A DNA stretch of 64,000 bases from Ciborinia camelliae. Taxonomy: Eukaryota; Ascomycota; Leotiomycetes; Helotiales; Sclerotiniaceae. Of the stretch, positions 36,431 to 47,751 are shown in pieces. Every line of letters begins with the position of its first letter. Within the stretch, counting starts at the first letter, position 1. The translations under genes were made by a program, and so were the position numbers. Location of the stretch: the NCBI GenBank assembly GCA_025890175.1, contig JANPYM010000001.1, positions 1,404,999 to 1,468,998 on the forward strand, in the 5' to 3' direction. The notes beneath the pieces are model-generated. The model was not told the DNA's origin. It searched no databases and saw only the letters and a list, made by a program, of their open reading frames with translations.

Positions 36431-36829
36431 AGTGAATCTCTCTACTCCATAACTTCGAAATAAGCTACCTACTTTTCGCAGTTAGCGGTCCCCTGGCCTC
36501 TATTTCATGAAAATATAGGTAGCCAATGGCAGAAACCGACAAACAAGCAAGAGGCATGTGTTGATGGGCATACTCTGCTTACCCTATCAAAATAGTGATA
36601 TGAGGAATAATATGGATATATATGCAGGTCTATCGAGTAATATTCCTCTTCTTGGAGGATTAGTCGTATTTTTGTCACAGACTGAGATTTTACAGATGGC
36701 ATGCATGAAGCTTTCTTTTGATTTAGATACAATGATACCTAGGTATTCAGTGATGTAAACAGTAACTTCCATCTGTTACCTGAAATTATACCTGCAGTTC
36801 TACCTAAGCATTGTCCTAAACTACCAGCT

Positions 36830-36918
36830 ATTCCATCTCCCAGCTATTATATCTCCAAGTTATTATATCTCCCAGTTATAACTTATTCTACCTCCAAGCT
36901 ATTCTATTCTCCAGTCAT
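36830..36918. repeat. Degenerate 17-nt tandem repeat
   Basis: Five to six imperfect copies built on CTCCCAGCTATTATAT, just downstream of the stop codon of the minus-strand gene at 36940. Confidence 0.65.
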
Positions 36919-36939
36919 TACCAGCAGAGTACCACCACT

Positions 36940-38271
36940 TCAATTCCCAGAATCTTTAGGAAATATCAAAAAATCCTCCGCCAAAGCCGCCAACAATTCC
37001 TCATCAGTACACGATTCATATCTTTCGCGAAAAATCTTCCGGGTCTGTATTAAGAGATATTAGCCTTTGAATCATAGTTCAAGAGTGAAAGATAATAGTA
37101 CTTACAGGTAGAGGGAATACCGCAGGCTTACCAGCAGTAGTAAATCTCAAATCCCCGCTGAACTCTTCTACCAGATCTTCCTTCGTGTATTTGTCGTCGT
37201 AAAGTCGTTGGATACGGCGACGCATCTGCAAAGGTTAGCATTGAGTAGTAAATTGGGATCGGAATGAATACTTACACCAGGACTGATCACCTGGGAAATT
37301 TCCTCCCGAGGAGGTCCCACTGTACCAGCAGAGACGGACGCAGGAGTAGGAGTAGGAGCAGGAGCAGGAGCAGCAGCGGGAGGAGCTGGAGCTGGAGCTG
37401 GAGCTGGAGGAGGAGGAAGAGGTGTGCCTGGAGGAGGAGGGGGAATAGGAGCTGGAGCTGGAGCTGGAGCTGAAGGAGGAGCTGAAGGGGGAGGAAGAGG
37501 AGTGACTGGAATAGGAGGAAGAAGAGTGCCTGTAGATGATTGATTGATGGGCGATGATCTACCTGCTCCCCTACACTTGAGAATGTAATTTTTCTTCCAG
37601 CTTAATACCATATCCCTGCTTGCAATTGATGTACCAGGAGGCAGTTTCGCAGCTTTCTGGTATACCTTAGAGCTCTTGAGATCGAACTCTGCCCCCTTTG
37701 CATCCGCATATGCATCCCATGCTTCGATAACCAGATCCAGATCAAATAATGAGATACCTTCCAGAATCTGACCCCACTCGTGATTATGGGCCAGTATAAC
37801 TGTTGGTATCAGATCTGTAAAACCTGTGACGTGGGCCGGAATATCAGGAGGACAAACAGGCTTAGGTGGTGCCATATGTGTATTCGAACCTGTAGCAGAA
37901 TACCGAATTCGATGATAATTCGATATCAGTAAACAGTATTGTAACAGATCCAGTCGGTCTTCAAATATGGGCCAAGTGAGTATACAGGAGAGCTTAGTGC
38001 AAACTCTCTGATTCCAATTGGTATTTACCAGGTTCGCATTCTCCAACCCCTTAGGAATATCTGCATGAAGTGCTACAGATTTTCCAGGGGGGATTATGTC
38101 GAAACCATCAACCTGGAAGACTTCCTTTACCCTCCGCCATACCCTCAACTCATGATCGAAAGTTGCCTGGAGAAGAGATTCATCCGCAGCTGACCAGCTT
38201 ACCAGAACATTTCGTCGCTTTGGTTGATTCGTACCAGAAATGTCCTGAGCTTTGCGTTTTTCTGGAGGCAT
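36940..38271 (-). CDS. Cluster family protein, copy 4 (most complete example)
   Basis: Three minus-strand exons, 38271-37276, 37225-37106 and 37044-36940, 406 aa, all joined in phase 0 with canonical splice sites. The N-terminus is basic (PEKRKAQDISGTNQPKRR). A Trp-rich helical region follows (SWSAADESLLQATFDHELRV), then LIPTVILAHNHEWGQI and DLVIEAWDAYADAKG, which align with the gene at 29904-31295. Residues about 245-320 are an Ala/Pro linker of APAPAP and PPPPP blocks. Exon 2 (120 nt) encodes MRRRIQRLYDDKYTKEDL; exon 3 (105 nt) encodes FRERYESCTDEELLAALAED and ends FLIFPKDSGN. These are the paired family motifs. No known domain is recognised. The basic N-terminus could be a nuclear signal; everything beyond that is unknown. 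Confidence 0.8.
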
Positions 38272-40307
38272 TTTTGAAGAAGACGTTGAGAATTGTTGAT
38301 TCCCAATTTTGTTGTATGGTTTATGTAAAATCCGCGATTTCTCAAATGTTTACTGTACTCTTACCACATTTAAAAGACGCTAAGCCTTGTTGAGTTGGCA
38401 TAAAACTCGCTTAGCTTGCCGTGACAGGACATTAACACCTAGGTACATATTACTCTATTAAATGTAAAACAATATTACATCTATACCTTCCAGCATCATT
38501 GTATTTCATATATCCATGTGATTATGTACAATTGAGACCAATGCTTGTATGCCAGTCTTAAAGACTATGATAATCATGAATCTTGATCCCGTTGTAGATG
38601 ATCAAGCAATGGATACAGATTTATCCTTATGCATAAGACTTCTTTATATCATTCTATGTAATAAGCTCAAACTTTAGAGATACTCACTTTGGCAAAGTTA
38701 GACTACTGGAGAGGCCTTCTATTTAAAGGTTTACTTGTTTCGCTGATTACATAGAAGAGACAACACCGTGACTGAGAGTGCCAATGTAGATGAACTTCAA
38801 TTTTAAAATAACAAAACAAAGTCTTTGAATCAAACTCGATACCCATATGTAAGTTAAATGTCATGGAATTATTCTGCTAAAGGTTAGAGAGAGATAAAAT
38901 TATTAGACTGAATTGTTATGCTATTCTGGAACAATGCCGAACAATTGATCCTTTAAAACAAATCATTGCTTGTACCTACAGTTTTGCATATATATTCAGT
39001 ACCTTTGTATTTTGAGATTGTTTTCCCAAATTCAGGAAGCAGCTAAAGAATTGGGTGTGATAGAGGGTTTCTCGAAAATTGGCTTTGGATTGGACTTTGG
39101 CATTGGAAGCAGCTTTGTGGCTAATCCTCAAAGTTGTTTTAAACTAGATCAAAAATGTCTACTTCCTCTCTACCTCCTATTTCTTTTGCCGAGACACTAG
39201 ATTTGATTAATCATCTAATTCCCACGTGCTTAACATTCTCTTTGTATTCACTTTATATGCCTGAAACGAATTGGAAGGGTTTCGGGGCAGGAGCAAAAAG
39301 CCGACCTATTCATTTTACTGCGATCGGCTTATTATGCAGGTGTGATTAAGATCGTAGAGGAAATCTACAGAGGCTGGAATGTATCTTATTTTATATATAT
39401 TTATAATAATAATAATAATATAGTAGCTTCAAAGGAAGGGGGCCGCGTGGGGAGGACATTTGGGAAGATTGTGGTATCGACGTAAATGCTTGATAGACAA
39501 CGACCTCGGGAGGATTGACAGCACCATGTATAAGGGAATACCAGGTAGAATACCAGGAAAACACTACCTAACTAGTGGCTGCAGGTGACGCGAAGCACGT
39601 TATTTAGGAAGGCACTTATAGACATCTCATGTGATGTATCAAGATCTTCTTTCTCGAAGACATGTACCCATCTAATCTCATACACTCAAGCCATAGTAAC
39701 GAGTGTCTAGTCTTTTGCAAACGTCTATTCAACTACACGGTAGGTACTCGTGGGCAAAAGTTCATCCGAGCCGAGGATTTTGAACGTCACAACCTAGGAA
39801 CCTACCGGTATCCATTTTCTTCCTTCTCCTCCTTCAAGCATCTCCATTTATTTCTTAAACTTATATTAACCGACCTATACTGATACCAAGTAATTGAACT
39901 ATTTCTCAAAAGACTGTTAAATTATTGGTTCAACTTGTGGCTATGGTGAATGAAGAAGTTTGTATTCCAGGCGAATGGTGTATTGAGTGAATTGTTATTG
40001 AGAGCTTGAAAGCCACTGAAAAACTTCCAAGGTTTGCTTGACTGAAATAGCCTCGTTTAGCTTGCCAACAAGGCTGAAAAATAACAATTGGAAGTTCAGA
40101 TTTGCTTGTTCAATCTATGCGCCGGTTTAAAATACCTACTACAGCATCTGCAAAACGTATCTATACTACAAGTGTCAACCTACCTATCTCGTACGGTCGG
40201 TCTACTCTTAAGATAGATCTTTAAAAGGCGGCATTACAACCATCGGAATACATTACCCCCCATCTTACATCCATCAAGAAAATTGAGAAGATCTTCCCCT
40301 CTACAAG
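38272..40307. other. Intergenic
   Basis: Two kilobases without a supported gene. It includes a TAATAATAA microsatellite at about 39400-39423 and TACCAGG words near 39540-39560. Frames at 38970-39349 and 39662-39883 have no recognisable features. The last 100 bases are the probable promoter of the 2EXR gene. Confidence 0.5.
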
Positions 40308-41742
40308 ATGGTATTTTAATCCCGCCCTCTGTTCAGCACCCTTTCTAACGAAGTTTGTCATATTAGGAGAAATCAAATGTTTCAGAAGTCTCCATAGGTG
40401 CTACCACCACCGAGGTATTGTCCAATATAAAGCCTTCAGAGGCGGCTTCATTACTTGGCATCAGTGCTTCTATCACGGTAAGCAACATACCTCTCATGTC
40501 AATTATCATTTCTTTCCCCCATTGTACCATCTGGCCCTACTCACACACAAGTTTCTTTGCTATTATCATGTCTGATATACATACCAACCTTCTTGGAGCC
40601 TCGTTCTATTTTCCGAATATTCAATGCTGATATATCACCAGAATAGATCCACAAACAAACTTGTGGTAACTTTTCGCTTTCACACAACGCAAAATTTGGA
40701 CTTTGTGGAGAAGGCGGCGGCACAGATGGTTGACCAGGAATACCAATCATTGATAAATTTGTTCTCGAATTTACAAATTCACGACCAAATCTTCTACCCT
40801 CCAGGTTCACCAAATCTCGACTTCGCAAGTTTGAATAAATCGACCCATCTTGGAAATCCCTTCAGCTTTGAGATACAGGCTGTGAATTTTTCGAAGAGGA
40901 GCAAATACCAAACCATCGGCAGTTTAGTCTCGAGAAGGCAGCGTTTACTCGAGTCTGAGAAGAATAAGAAACTCTACCGACATCTTCAATTGAATCGATG
41001 TAATGGTAGTCTCCCACCGCTGAACACCTTCACTTTGTTCTCGAAACTTCCGTCTGAACTTAGAATCAAGATTTGGCAGTTTTCATTTACAGGAAGAAGA
41101 ATTGTGGTCGATTCAAATATTATTAGGTCCAGCGGAAGGAATTGTGTTAGAACACCAAACCCCGTCCAACTTTTGATAAATCGGGAAAGTCGTGCAGAGG
41201 TCAAACTTTATTATAATTTCACACAAAATTGGTGGGCTCGACGTCAGTATCAAGACAGATGCTCCTCGAGCGATTCTGCCCTGTACAAGAATCCCTTCAC
41301 ACCAAAGTTTGGTGCATATTATCATTCAGAGATTGATGAGCTAATTGTACTTCCTGAGCATCAGGCTGAGTATCAGACATCACTAGTTCGGTGTCATATC
41401 CGATATTGGTTCCTTTTAACTGATTTTTCAAAAATTCAGACGCTTGTTATCAGCGAGGCAATTTGGACTACTTTCGATATTCAGGTTTACAACTACTTGC
41501 GGAAAAATCGTCTAGACTCGTTCAAATGGATTTATGGGCCATTCCGCCACCTTCGCGAGATAGTTATCTATCCTGGAAAATTGGTTGTTAGAACAGATAA
41601 AGATAATTTATTATATACCGAGATGGGCAGGAAGCAATGTTTGGACTTCTTTAAAGAAGTTTTTGAAAAGGCCCAGAAAGCAAACCCAGAAATCACTATT
41701 CGAGTCCCAGTCTTCACCATTCACCATTCACCATTAAGATAA
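40308..41742 (+). CDS. 2EXR-domain protein
   Basis: The core is the continuous frame 40642-41742. It contains FTLFSKLPSELRIKIWQFSF followed by GRRIVV, the hallmark of the fungal 2EXR domain (PF20150), at about residues 168-190 and then VQLLINRESRAEVKLYY. A longer model uses a start codon split off by an intron: ATG at 40308-40310, donor GTATTT, branch CTAAC and acceptor TTAG, exon 40367-40477 (EKSNVSEVSIGATT), then an intron to CACCAG at 40641. All phases are 0, giving 404 aa. A shorter alternative starts at ATG 40726 (338 aa). 2EXR proteins are expanded in leotiomycetes and other ascomycetes; their function is unknown. Confidence 0.8.
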
Positions 41743-42783
41743 TTTAGCATCAGGAATTTTATTTATGTAGAATACTATCATTTTAAGAAAATCTTGAATT
41801 GTTGTTGAACAGAGATGTGACTAAAAGGGGAGCATGAAATGAAGCCCCAAACCAGTAAACATTGGCTTGTTATCAGATTCATTCTCATCTTTATTTGCCA
41901 CGAGCTTATAGTTTAGCATCATTTATTTACTTCACCAATATTATATATACTACAGAACACTATTAAAGTGGAACAGATGCCATACCATTCGCGCGTGTGT
42001 ATGAAAATGATTGAGGAGATTAGGAAGGAGCCATTCACGATGTTGCCATTTACAGTGTGTTTATAGGCCTTAAGCGCTGAAGCGCGTCTTTTAACCTTGC
42101 GGAAGCGACCTCACATTCTCTTTCAACATCCATACATTCATCAACATCAATTACTTCTTATATATGTGTTAAAAATATTTAATTTCACTTCATCATCTCG
42201 AACAATGATGAGAAATTTATGAAGAGATGGGATGAGATTATTGAAATCTCCAATTGGCGGATGTACAATTGCGTGGTTACTTTTCTCCATTGGTGTAGGT
42301 AGGTAGGTATTATTCCTCAACAATGGGTTATTTAAGAAGCTTACAACACATAGGAACAATCTACGGAGTACCTGCTGATAGATCTGCAAGCTGAAGACAC
42401 GATGAGGGGTTATTTCTGGCTGTATATTCGTGCAGGATATGATTCTACTCATTCGTGGGAAGTTGTCGATCCACCAATAAGTTACTCTGGGGAGCATTAA
42501 CCTTACATACTCCTACGATCGAAAGGATCACAGGTCAATGGGAGATACCGGCATACCTATCCTTCAATTTGAACCGTATGCTCAACACCATTTTAAAAGG
42601 CGACCACCCTCTCTCTCCTTGCCTCAACATGACCAGTCCCTTTTCAAGCTTCTTCTTTACCAAATGCCACCCTCCCTCTATGACCGACTGCCGTGCCACG
42701 ATACGTTTGGAGTGGGGAGTGGAGAAACAGGAGCTGAATATCTACTGGGAAAAGGTCCCAGCGTTCACAAAAACAACAACAAC
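41743..42783. other. Intergenic upstream of tRNA
   Basis: No gene seen. The frames 42455-43003 (+) and 42644-43078 (-) run through the tRNA below and are not coding. Confidence 0.55.
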
Positions 42784-42882
42784 ATCCCTCGTGGCGCAAT
42801 TGGCTAGCGCGTTCGACTGTTACTTGAAGCAATTCAATCGCAGATGCATCGAGAGGTTGGTGGTTCAAGCCCACCCGAGGGA
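42784..42882 (+). tRNA. tRNA-Asn(GTT) with a 25-nt intron
   Basis: All arms can be drawn. The acceptor stem TCCCTCG (42784-42790) pairs with CGAGGGA (42875-42881), with discriminator G. The D stem is GCGC/GCGC around AATTGGCTA. The anticodon stem TTCGA (42811-42815) pairs with TCGAG (42848-42852). The anticodon is GTT at 42818-42820, and the T arm is GGTGG-TTCAAGC-CCACC. An intron at 42822-42846 sits at the canonical site one base 3' of the anticodon; the mature length is 74 nt. The sequence TTTCTTTT after it is a Pol III terminator. The D and T arms contain good A and B boxes. Confidence 0.95.
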
Positions 42883-43092
42883 GTGTTTCTTTTGCATTGC
42901 ACGAAGATTGCAATTTTGGTCGAATTTTTTTATGATGTCGAATTTTCACGTATTTTTGACCATTTTGAGGATATTCGCTGTTGCGGAAAAGGCGAGATAT
43001 TAATAATTGGCCAATGAAATTGAGCATTGAGTCCACTTTTGTGGAGATCAACGTGGGGGCAAGTGTCAGATTCCACAATCATCCTGGTTCCA

Positions 43093-43476
43093 ATGCAGAG
43101 ATGGACAAGTTTTATATCAGGGAGTTTTACGGATAAGTACGCACATCTAAGCAACAACTCGCTCTCTCTTGAGGGCACCTCAAAGTCCAAGATGCTGATT
43201 GCATCGATCGATATTATTGTGATTCGCCTACCAAATCCCAAACTTCACAGTCTACCAAGACCCATGGAAGTGCTATTAGCCGGGAACGTCAGATCATTGG
43301 TAAAATCTTGGACATCATTAAAAGATGTGATAATGAGATGGCCAATCGGTAGAGGCGGTCGAGTTGTTCTAGACAATGAAGTGGTTTCAGACATTGGTTT
43401 TCAGAGCCACTCCGTTTACCTCTCCAGCCAGAACTACATGAGAAAAACGATTGAAGCAATAATTCGGTCTAGATGA
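43093..43476 (+). CDS. Hypothetical small ORF
   Basis: A 127-codon frame from an ATG, extending upstream without an ATG to 43027. It has plausible amino-acid composition (SLEGTSKSKMLIASIDIIVI; PMEVLLAGNVRSLVKSW) but no recognisable domain and no clear promoter. It could be a 3' exon of an unseen gene or chance. Low confidence. Confidence 0.25.
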   Translation: MQRWTSFISGSFTDKYAHLSNNSLSLEGTSKSKMLIASIDIIVIRLPNPKLHSLPRPMEVLLAGNVRSLVKSWTSLKDVIMRWPIGRGGRVVLDNEVVSDIGFQSHSVYLSSQNYMRKTIEAIIRSR

Positions 43477-44223
43477 TGACAGCTACAACATTTACCGCTA
43501 ATTTCAAGATATATAAAGCTCTTTTGGTCTCTCTCCTTGTCTAACCCAGTGTGAAAACTTCCCAAGTCGTTAAATTTCCAGGTACGGTCAAGGGCTTTGG
43601 GCCAGCCTCATCACCTGAAACCCCTCGGATTTCACGGATTTTTGGTCTTCTTGGACTTTTTTTTATGGGATTTCGTCTTCGCATATTACAGTGGAGAGGA
43701 ATGATAGATTTCATATGAGGAAAACCCTCGGATAAACCGCCAAAATCGAGAGGATTTGTCATTATTAACGCTTTGACATCATCTCTAAACATCTGCTATG
43801 GTCTCACCACGTACTGAATTCTCTGCGTATCAATCAATCTAATGCCTAAAGATCTATTTGAGGATCCCCAGAAATCCTCATGTGCATGGCTAGTAGTCCC
43901 TTGGAGTCAAGGCCTCACTCGCTACTCTCCTGAATGCTTATCTGATCTTGTAAGAGATACTTCCGAAACAATATGATTTATCCTATCAAGTGGTAAGATA
44001 TCCTATGAAGGTTAATCTGTTACGAAAGATGTTTTGAAACTAACGTAGTGTATGGTTTTACAGTTGAGCCCTCATCTCCGCTGTGAACTCGATAATGTGA
44101 TATCTTTCGGAACCGTCTATTTTTTCAATTCATATATATAAGATCAATGGTTTGCTTGAACCCCCAAGTTTATCTATTTGACTTTACTCTTGATTTAACT
44201 TCATAATTAAATTATTCTTTATA
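43477..44223. other. Intergenic
   Basis: I see no gene. A TATATATAA element near 44134 lies about 90 bases upstream of the PEBP-like start codon and may be its core promoter. Confidence 0.5.
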
Positions 44224-44894
44224 ATGTTCTTTGTAACTCCTCTTCTCGCAGTTGCGCTCGCTGGCGGGGCATCGGCTTTCACACCATCTGGTTTTGAACC
44301 AGCTTCAACTAATAATCTTACCGTTGCATATGGTTCTAAACTTGCCATGAATGGAATACAAGTATTGCGAGCCGGTAAGCTTCTTTTGTCAGATTTTCCA
44401 AACCAAATACTAACAGCCTTGAAGATACAGCCAGTGCCCCTATTCTAGGTACAAGGACCAAATTGACGGGTACTTACGCAGTCATGATGGTAGACCCCGA
44501 TATTCCACCTGCAACAGCTGGAGGCAATACATCTCAATTCCTTCATTGGATGCAAGCCGGTCTCAAATCAGCCAATACCACAACTACCATCGGTGGTCAA
44601 AAGATCTACGAATTAATTAACGTCAAGAATACTCCTGCATTCGCCACATATTTACAACCAAACCCACCTAATATCGCACCAACCACTCATAGATATACTC
44701 AGCTCTTATTCAATACAACGGGTATGGATGCGAGTCTGGCCGTTCTCAAAACTTCCGGGAAAAATCGAGGAAACTTCGATACGGCAGATGTTGTTAAGAA
44801 TGCGAAATTGAAGGTATTGATGGGGAATTCATTTGATGTTTCATTTGGAGATAAGGGGTTGAATACTAAGGGGGCGGCTGTTAAGTTCTTATAG
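44224..44894 (+). CDS. Secreted PEBP-like (phosphatidylethanolamine-binding protein family) protein
   Basis: Two exons: 44224-44374, then from 44425 (206 aa) or 44431 (204 aa) to 44894; both acceptors keep frame. A clear signal peptide (MFFVTPLLAVALAGGASA) precedes the mature protein. PEBP signatures are MMVDPDIPP (conserved region 1, usually DPDxP), QFLHWMQAGL and HRYTQLLFN (conserved region 2). Family members bind small anionic ligands or phospholipids, and some inhibit carboxypeptidase Y or kinases. Secreted fungal versions are common and their roles are poorly defined. NTSQ and NTTG are possible N-glycosylation sites. Confidence 0.9.
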
Positions 44895-46771
44895 ATGAGA
44901 TGAGGCGATTGGAAAGAAGTTTAATTGTATATGATTTTTGTGATACAATTCATCTGCCATTTTTCAAATCCATCATCTATCTTTATAGAGTGCAGGCGAA
45001 TTATACCCCTTCATCCCGAAACCAAAGTAAGTCATAGCCATTGAGGGAAACGTCATGAATCACAGAGCTGGCCCTTCTAGTAGTCCCTCGTCTGACCCCA
45101 TTGCTCAAGTGGCTCAGAATACTTGACTCTTTTCTCGTCTCTTTAAATCCCATTAAATCCCTCAAATTGCCTCGCTATAGCCATTCTCAGACGCGGTGGC
45201 TGGATTGAAAGTAATACACCGCCCGGTATTTTCCCTGTTGTGCAAATGTTCCACCACCATTTGTAGTTTTACTTGTAGTAGGAGGATGGATACTGACGAG
45301 GGTCATGACTGGTAGATCCTGCGATGCGAATATTCTGGATATATATGATCTAGTCGTGACTGACACAAGTATAAAATTCTTCATGTCGCAATAGAGTGTT
45401 TGCCTTTGCGAGCGATGGAGCTGTAAATTTGACGTTAAGGCAAGTGATAGTTGGGATTAAATGGTGTGCTATTCGTGGATTGAAGGGATGAGGAGTACAG
45501 CTGCAGGTGTCAGGATCGATCTTTTGTAAGTGCAGATTGATTACTCGCCGCGTAGCTTCTGGAGGCGCAGTCATCTCATTTTTTACCACTATGACATCAT
45601 TCTGAATGGGTGTTTTTCTAGAGAAAGAAAATGAGATGGGAATGAGTGGGTGTGCTGGGATGAAGGGTGGTCGATGAGATTGAGATTGAATCTTTCGTGC
45701 TTGTGCTCAGGGAAACAGGATAGTTGGCTGGAACTTGGTATATACCAGTATACATCATACGAATCTCCACGGATGTTCAGCAGGTCGAAGAGAGAACATC
45801 GACATCCATGGTCAGGGTTGAGCGCGCAATTGATGGTCTATGACGCCCATGAAACTATCATTATTGTGACCGGATCCTCAACTCACTCCTATGCATATGG
45901 GCGCCCTAATACTACTATACTCTAAAAACCTCCGCATGGGAATTAGATAATGTTTGAAGAAATTATACAGTAATTCGGCGGTCATTTTCTGTCGGGAGTA
46001 GATGAGAGTCGGTCGTCAAAGATGTTTGAGGTTCGGAGGTTTGTTTACCCCTCCAAAGACGACATGATGGTCTCTTGATTATATGTTCTGCCCTGGGACA
46101 TTGTATTGAAAATTCCGCGGTTCATCTTGTGCACATTGGCCATTATAGCGATCTCTGGTTAGGTATCCTGTTGATCGTCAGTCGGGTGGATCCCACTTGT
46201 TTCTCAATGTACAGCTTCTACTTTAAGGCCAAAGAAGCTGCTGTGGTGACATACGCCATCGTCTGTTCTGTAGACATGTCTATTTCCATATGGTATGACT
46301 TTTCCCCGAGACTTCCTTTTATTCCATGATCGACGGGCCCCGGCCTCACCCTCCTCCGCTCCCCAAAGGCAAGAATTACAGGCATAGTATCTACCAGCGC
46401 AAGTATATCTTGATTGCCCAACGGCGTCATGTCATATGATCAATTGAGGCATTAATTTGTTTGGAAAGTGTGTTTTCGTTCTTCGAGGGACTTCGTGGAA
46501 TGGTAAAGTAGCCAGGCTACTTATTCCTTATTTCTAGAGCTAATTGTGAATAATTGGGTGGGTAGTAAAGAAGTTGTTTAAGTAGCTGAAAAGGAGGAGG
46601 ATGCGGGGTATACCCAGGAAGCGATGCATGACAAGGTGGTGACTTAACACAGCATTTTCTTCATTGGTTGACTCTCAAAATTCATATTGTAAGGAATATA
46701 ACAACAATTGCCTCGAGTGCTTTTCCATTTCATTTCCTTGTCCCAGACTTTAATGTAGCGTATGGTGGTGC
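44895..46771. other. Intergenic
   Basis: 1.9 kb without a supported gene. Frames at 45187-45384, 45350-45589, 45650-45925 and 46075-46329 show no domain, signal or splice support. The AT-rich end belongs to the 3' flank of the methyltransferase gene. Confidence 0.5.
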
Positions 46772-47274
46772 TCAAACACGAAACTCGTTCCACCACCTTT
46801 CTCCATCAACTAACTGACCATGCTCATCAAACTCAACTCCCTCATCCCTCAATAATACCAATTTTTCTTTTTGATTAAGACCCGATGGTGAGTCTTGTGC
46901 TTCGCCCTTGAAACCTCCAATTGCCTGTCATTGACGCACTTATTAGCACTTCTAGAAACCTAAAACTACACCGATCCGGTAGATTAATTAAGAAAACTTA
47001 CCCCATCAGCACAGATAATTCGATGACACGGTACCTCCGGCGCATAAGGATTTCGTCTCAAAGCTCCACCAACTGCACGAGGAGCAGTTGAGAGAGCTTT
47101 GGCCAGGGAGGCGTAGGAGGATACCTTTCCAGGTGGGATTTGTAGGAGAAGCGTGTAGACTTTCTGTGATGGGGAGATTAATGGGAGTATAAATATAAAT
47201 GGATGGATACTTACACGCTGGAAATCGGTGATACCTGTCATGGTGAGGTCGTTGGAATCGGATATAGAACTCAT
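46772..47274 (-). CDS. Small O6-alkylguanine-DNA alkyltransferase (MGMT, AdaB-like)
   Basis: Three minus-strand exons, 47274-47215, 47163-47002 and 46924-46772, all phase 0, 124 aa. The C-terminal MGMT core is complete: LLLQIPPGKVSSYASLAKAL, the arginine-finger region RAVGGALRRNP, the active site PCHRII (alkyl-accepting Cys66), then IGGFKGE and the end LRDEGVEFDEHGQLVDG. The separate N-terminal domain of longer MGMTs is missing. In size it resembles alkyltransferase-like (ATL) proteins, but ATLs have Trp in place of the Cys, so this should be an active suicide enzyme that takes alkyl groups off O6-guanine. It is transcribed away from the Ada-type regulator 477 bases upstream. Confidence 0.9.
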
Positions 47275-47751
47275 TTGTGATACTGTTATACGGTTGTCGG
47301 GTTTCTTGGCTTTGCTTGTGGGTAATATGTAGTGTTTGAGATTGGTTTCTCTTGATTCTGATTTTTGGACATTCACACGTTTTGGGGCACACTCTCAAGT
47401 CCTGTGTTTTGGACCCTTCGACTACGATTGTCGAGTTTTTGGCAAGTCAAGTTATTAGGGGTAGAGAATTCGTCTTTTCAATTCTCTGGAAGTAAAGAAT
47501 ATATGTACCAAGTTTTGTATCAAACAAAAAACAAGAATAGGCAGATGAAGCAAAAGGAATATATTAGTCCTTGGTGGCGGGGAATAGAAGCCTCTCATTG
47601 GTCACTTCTATCACAGTGAATTGCTGAGTCATAATCGCGTCAACCACATCACACCTTCCTTTATTGATATATCCTCAACCATTGCTCATTCCAATCCTAT
47701 TGTTTCCTATATCAATTTCTTATTTATCCAAAACATTATGATCAATCATAG
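47275..47751. promoter_or_regulatory. Shared divergent promoter of the MGMT and Ada-type genes
   Basis: A 477-bp region between two start codons pointing in opposite directions. I could not find a bacterial Ada box (AAAGCGCA). TGAGTCATAA (about 47625) resembles an AP-1/Gcn4 site. Co-regulation is inferred from the arrangement alone. Confidence 0.5.

Larger units (their letters stand above)
34979..36939. other. Intergenic with short tandem repeats
   Basis: Just after the family gene, CTGGTA words continue to about 35095. A 15-nt repeat (GAGTGAAGCTATACT) occurs at about 36370-36425 and a degenerate CTCCAAGCTATTATAT-type repeat at about 36830-36915. Frames at 35341-35571 and 35735-35992 do not look like genes. 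Confidence 0.5.

Noticed and set aside
42455..43078. Open frames of 182 (+) and 144 (-) codons
   Set aside because: They run through the complete tRNA-Asn gene on both strands and are chance openings.
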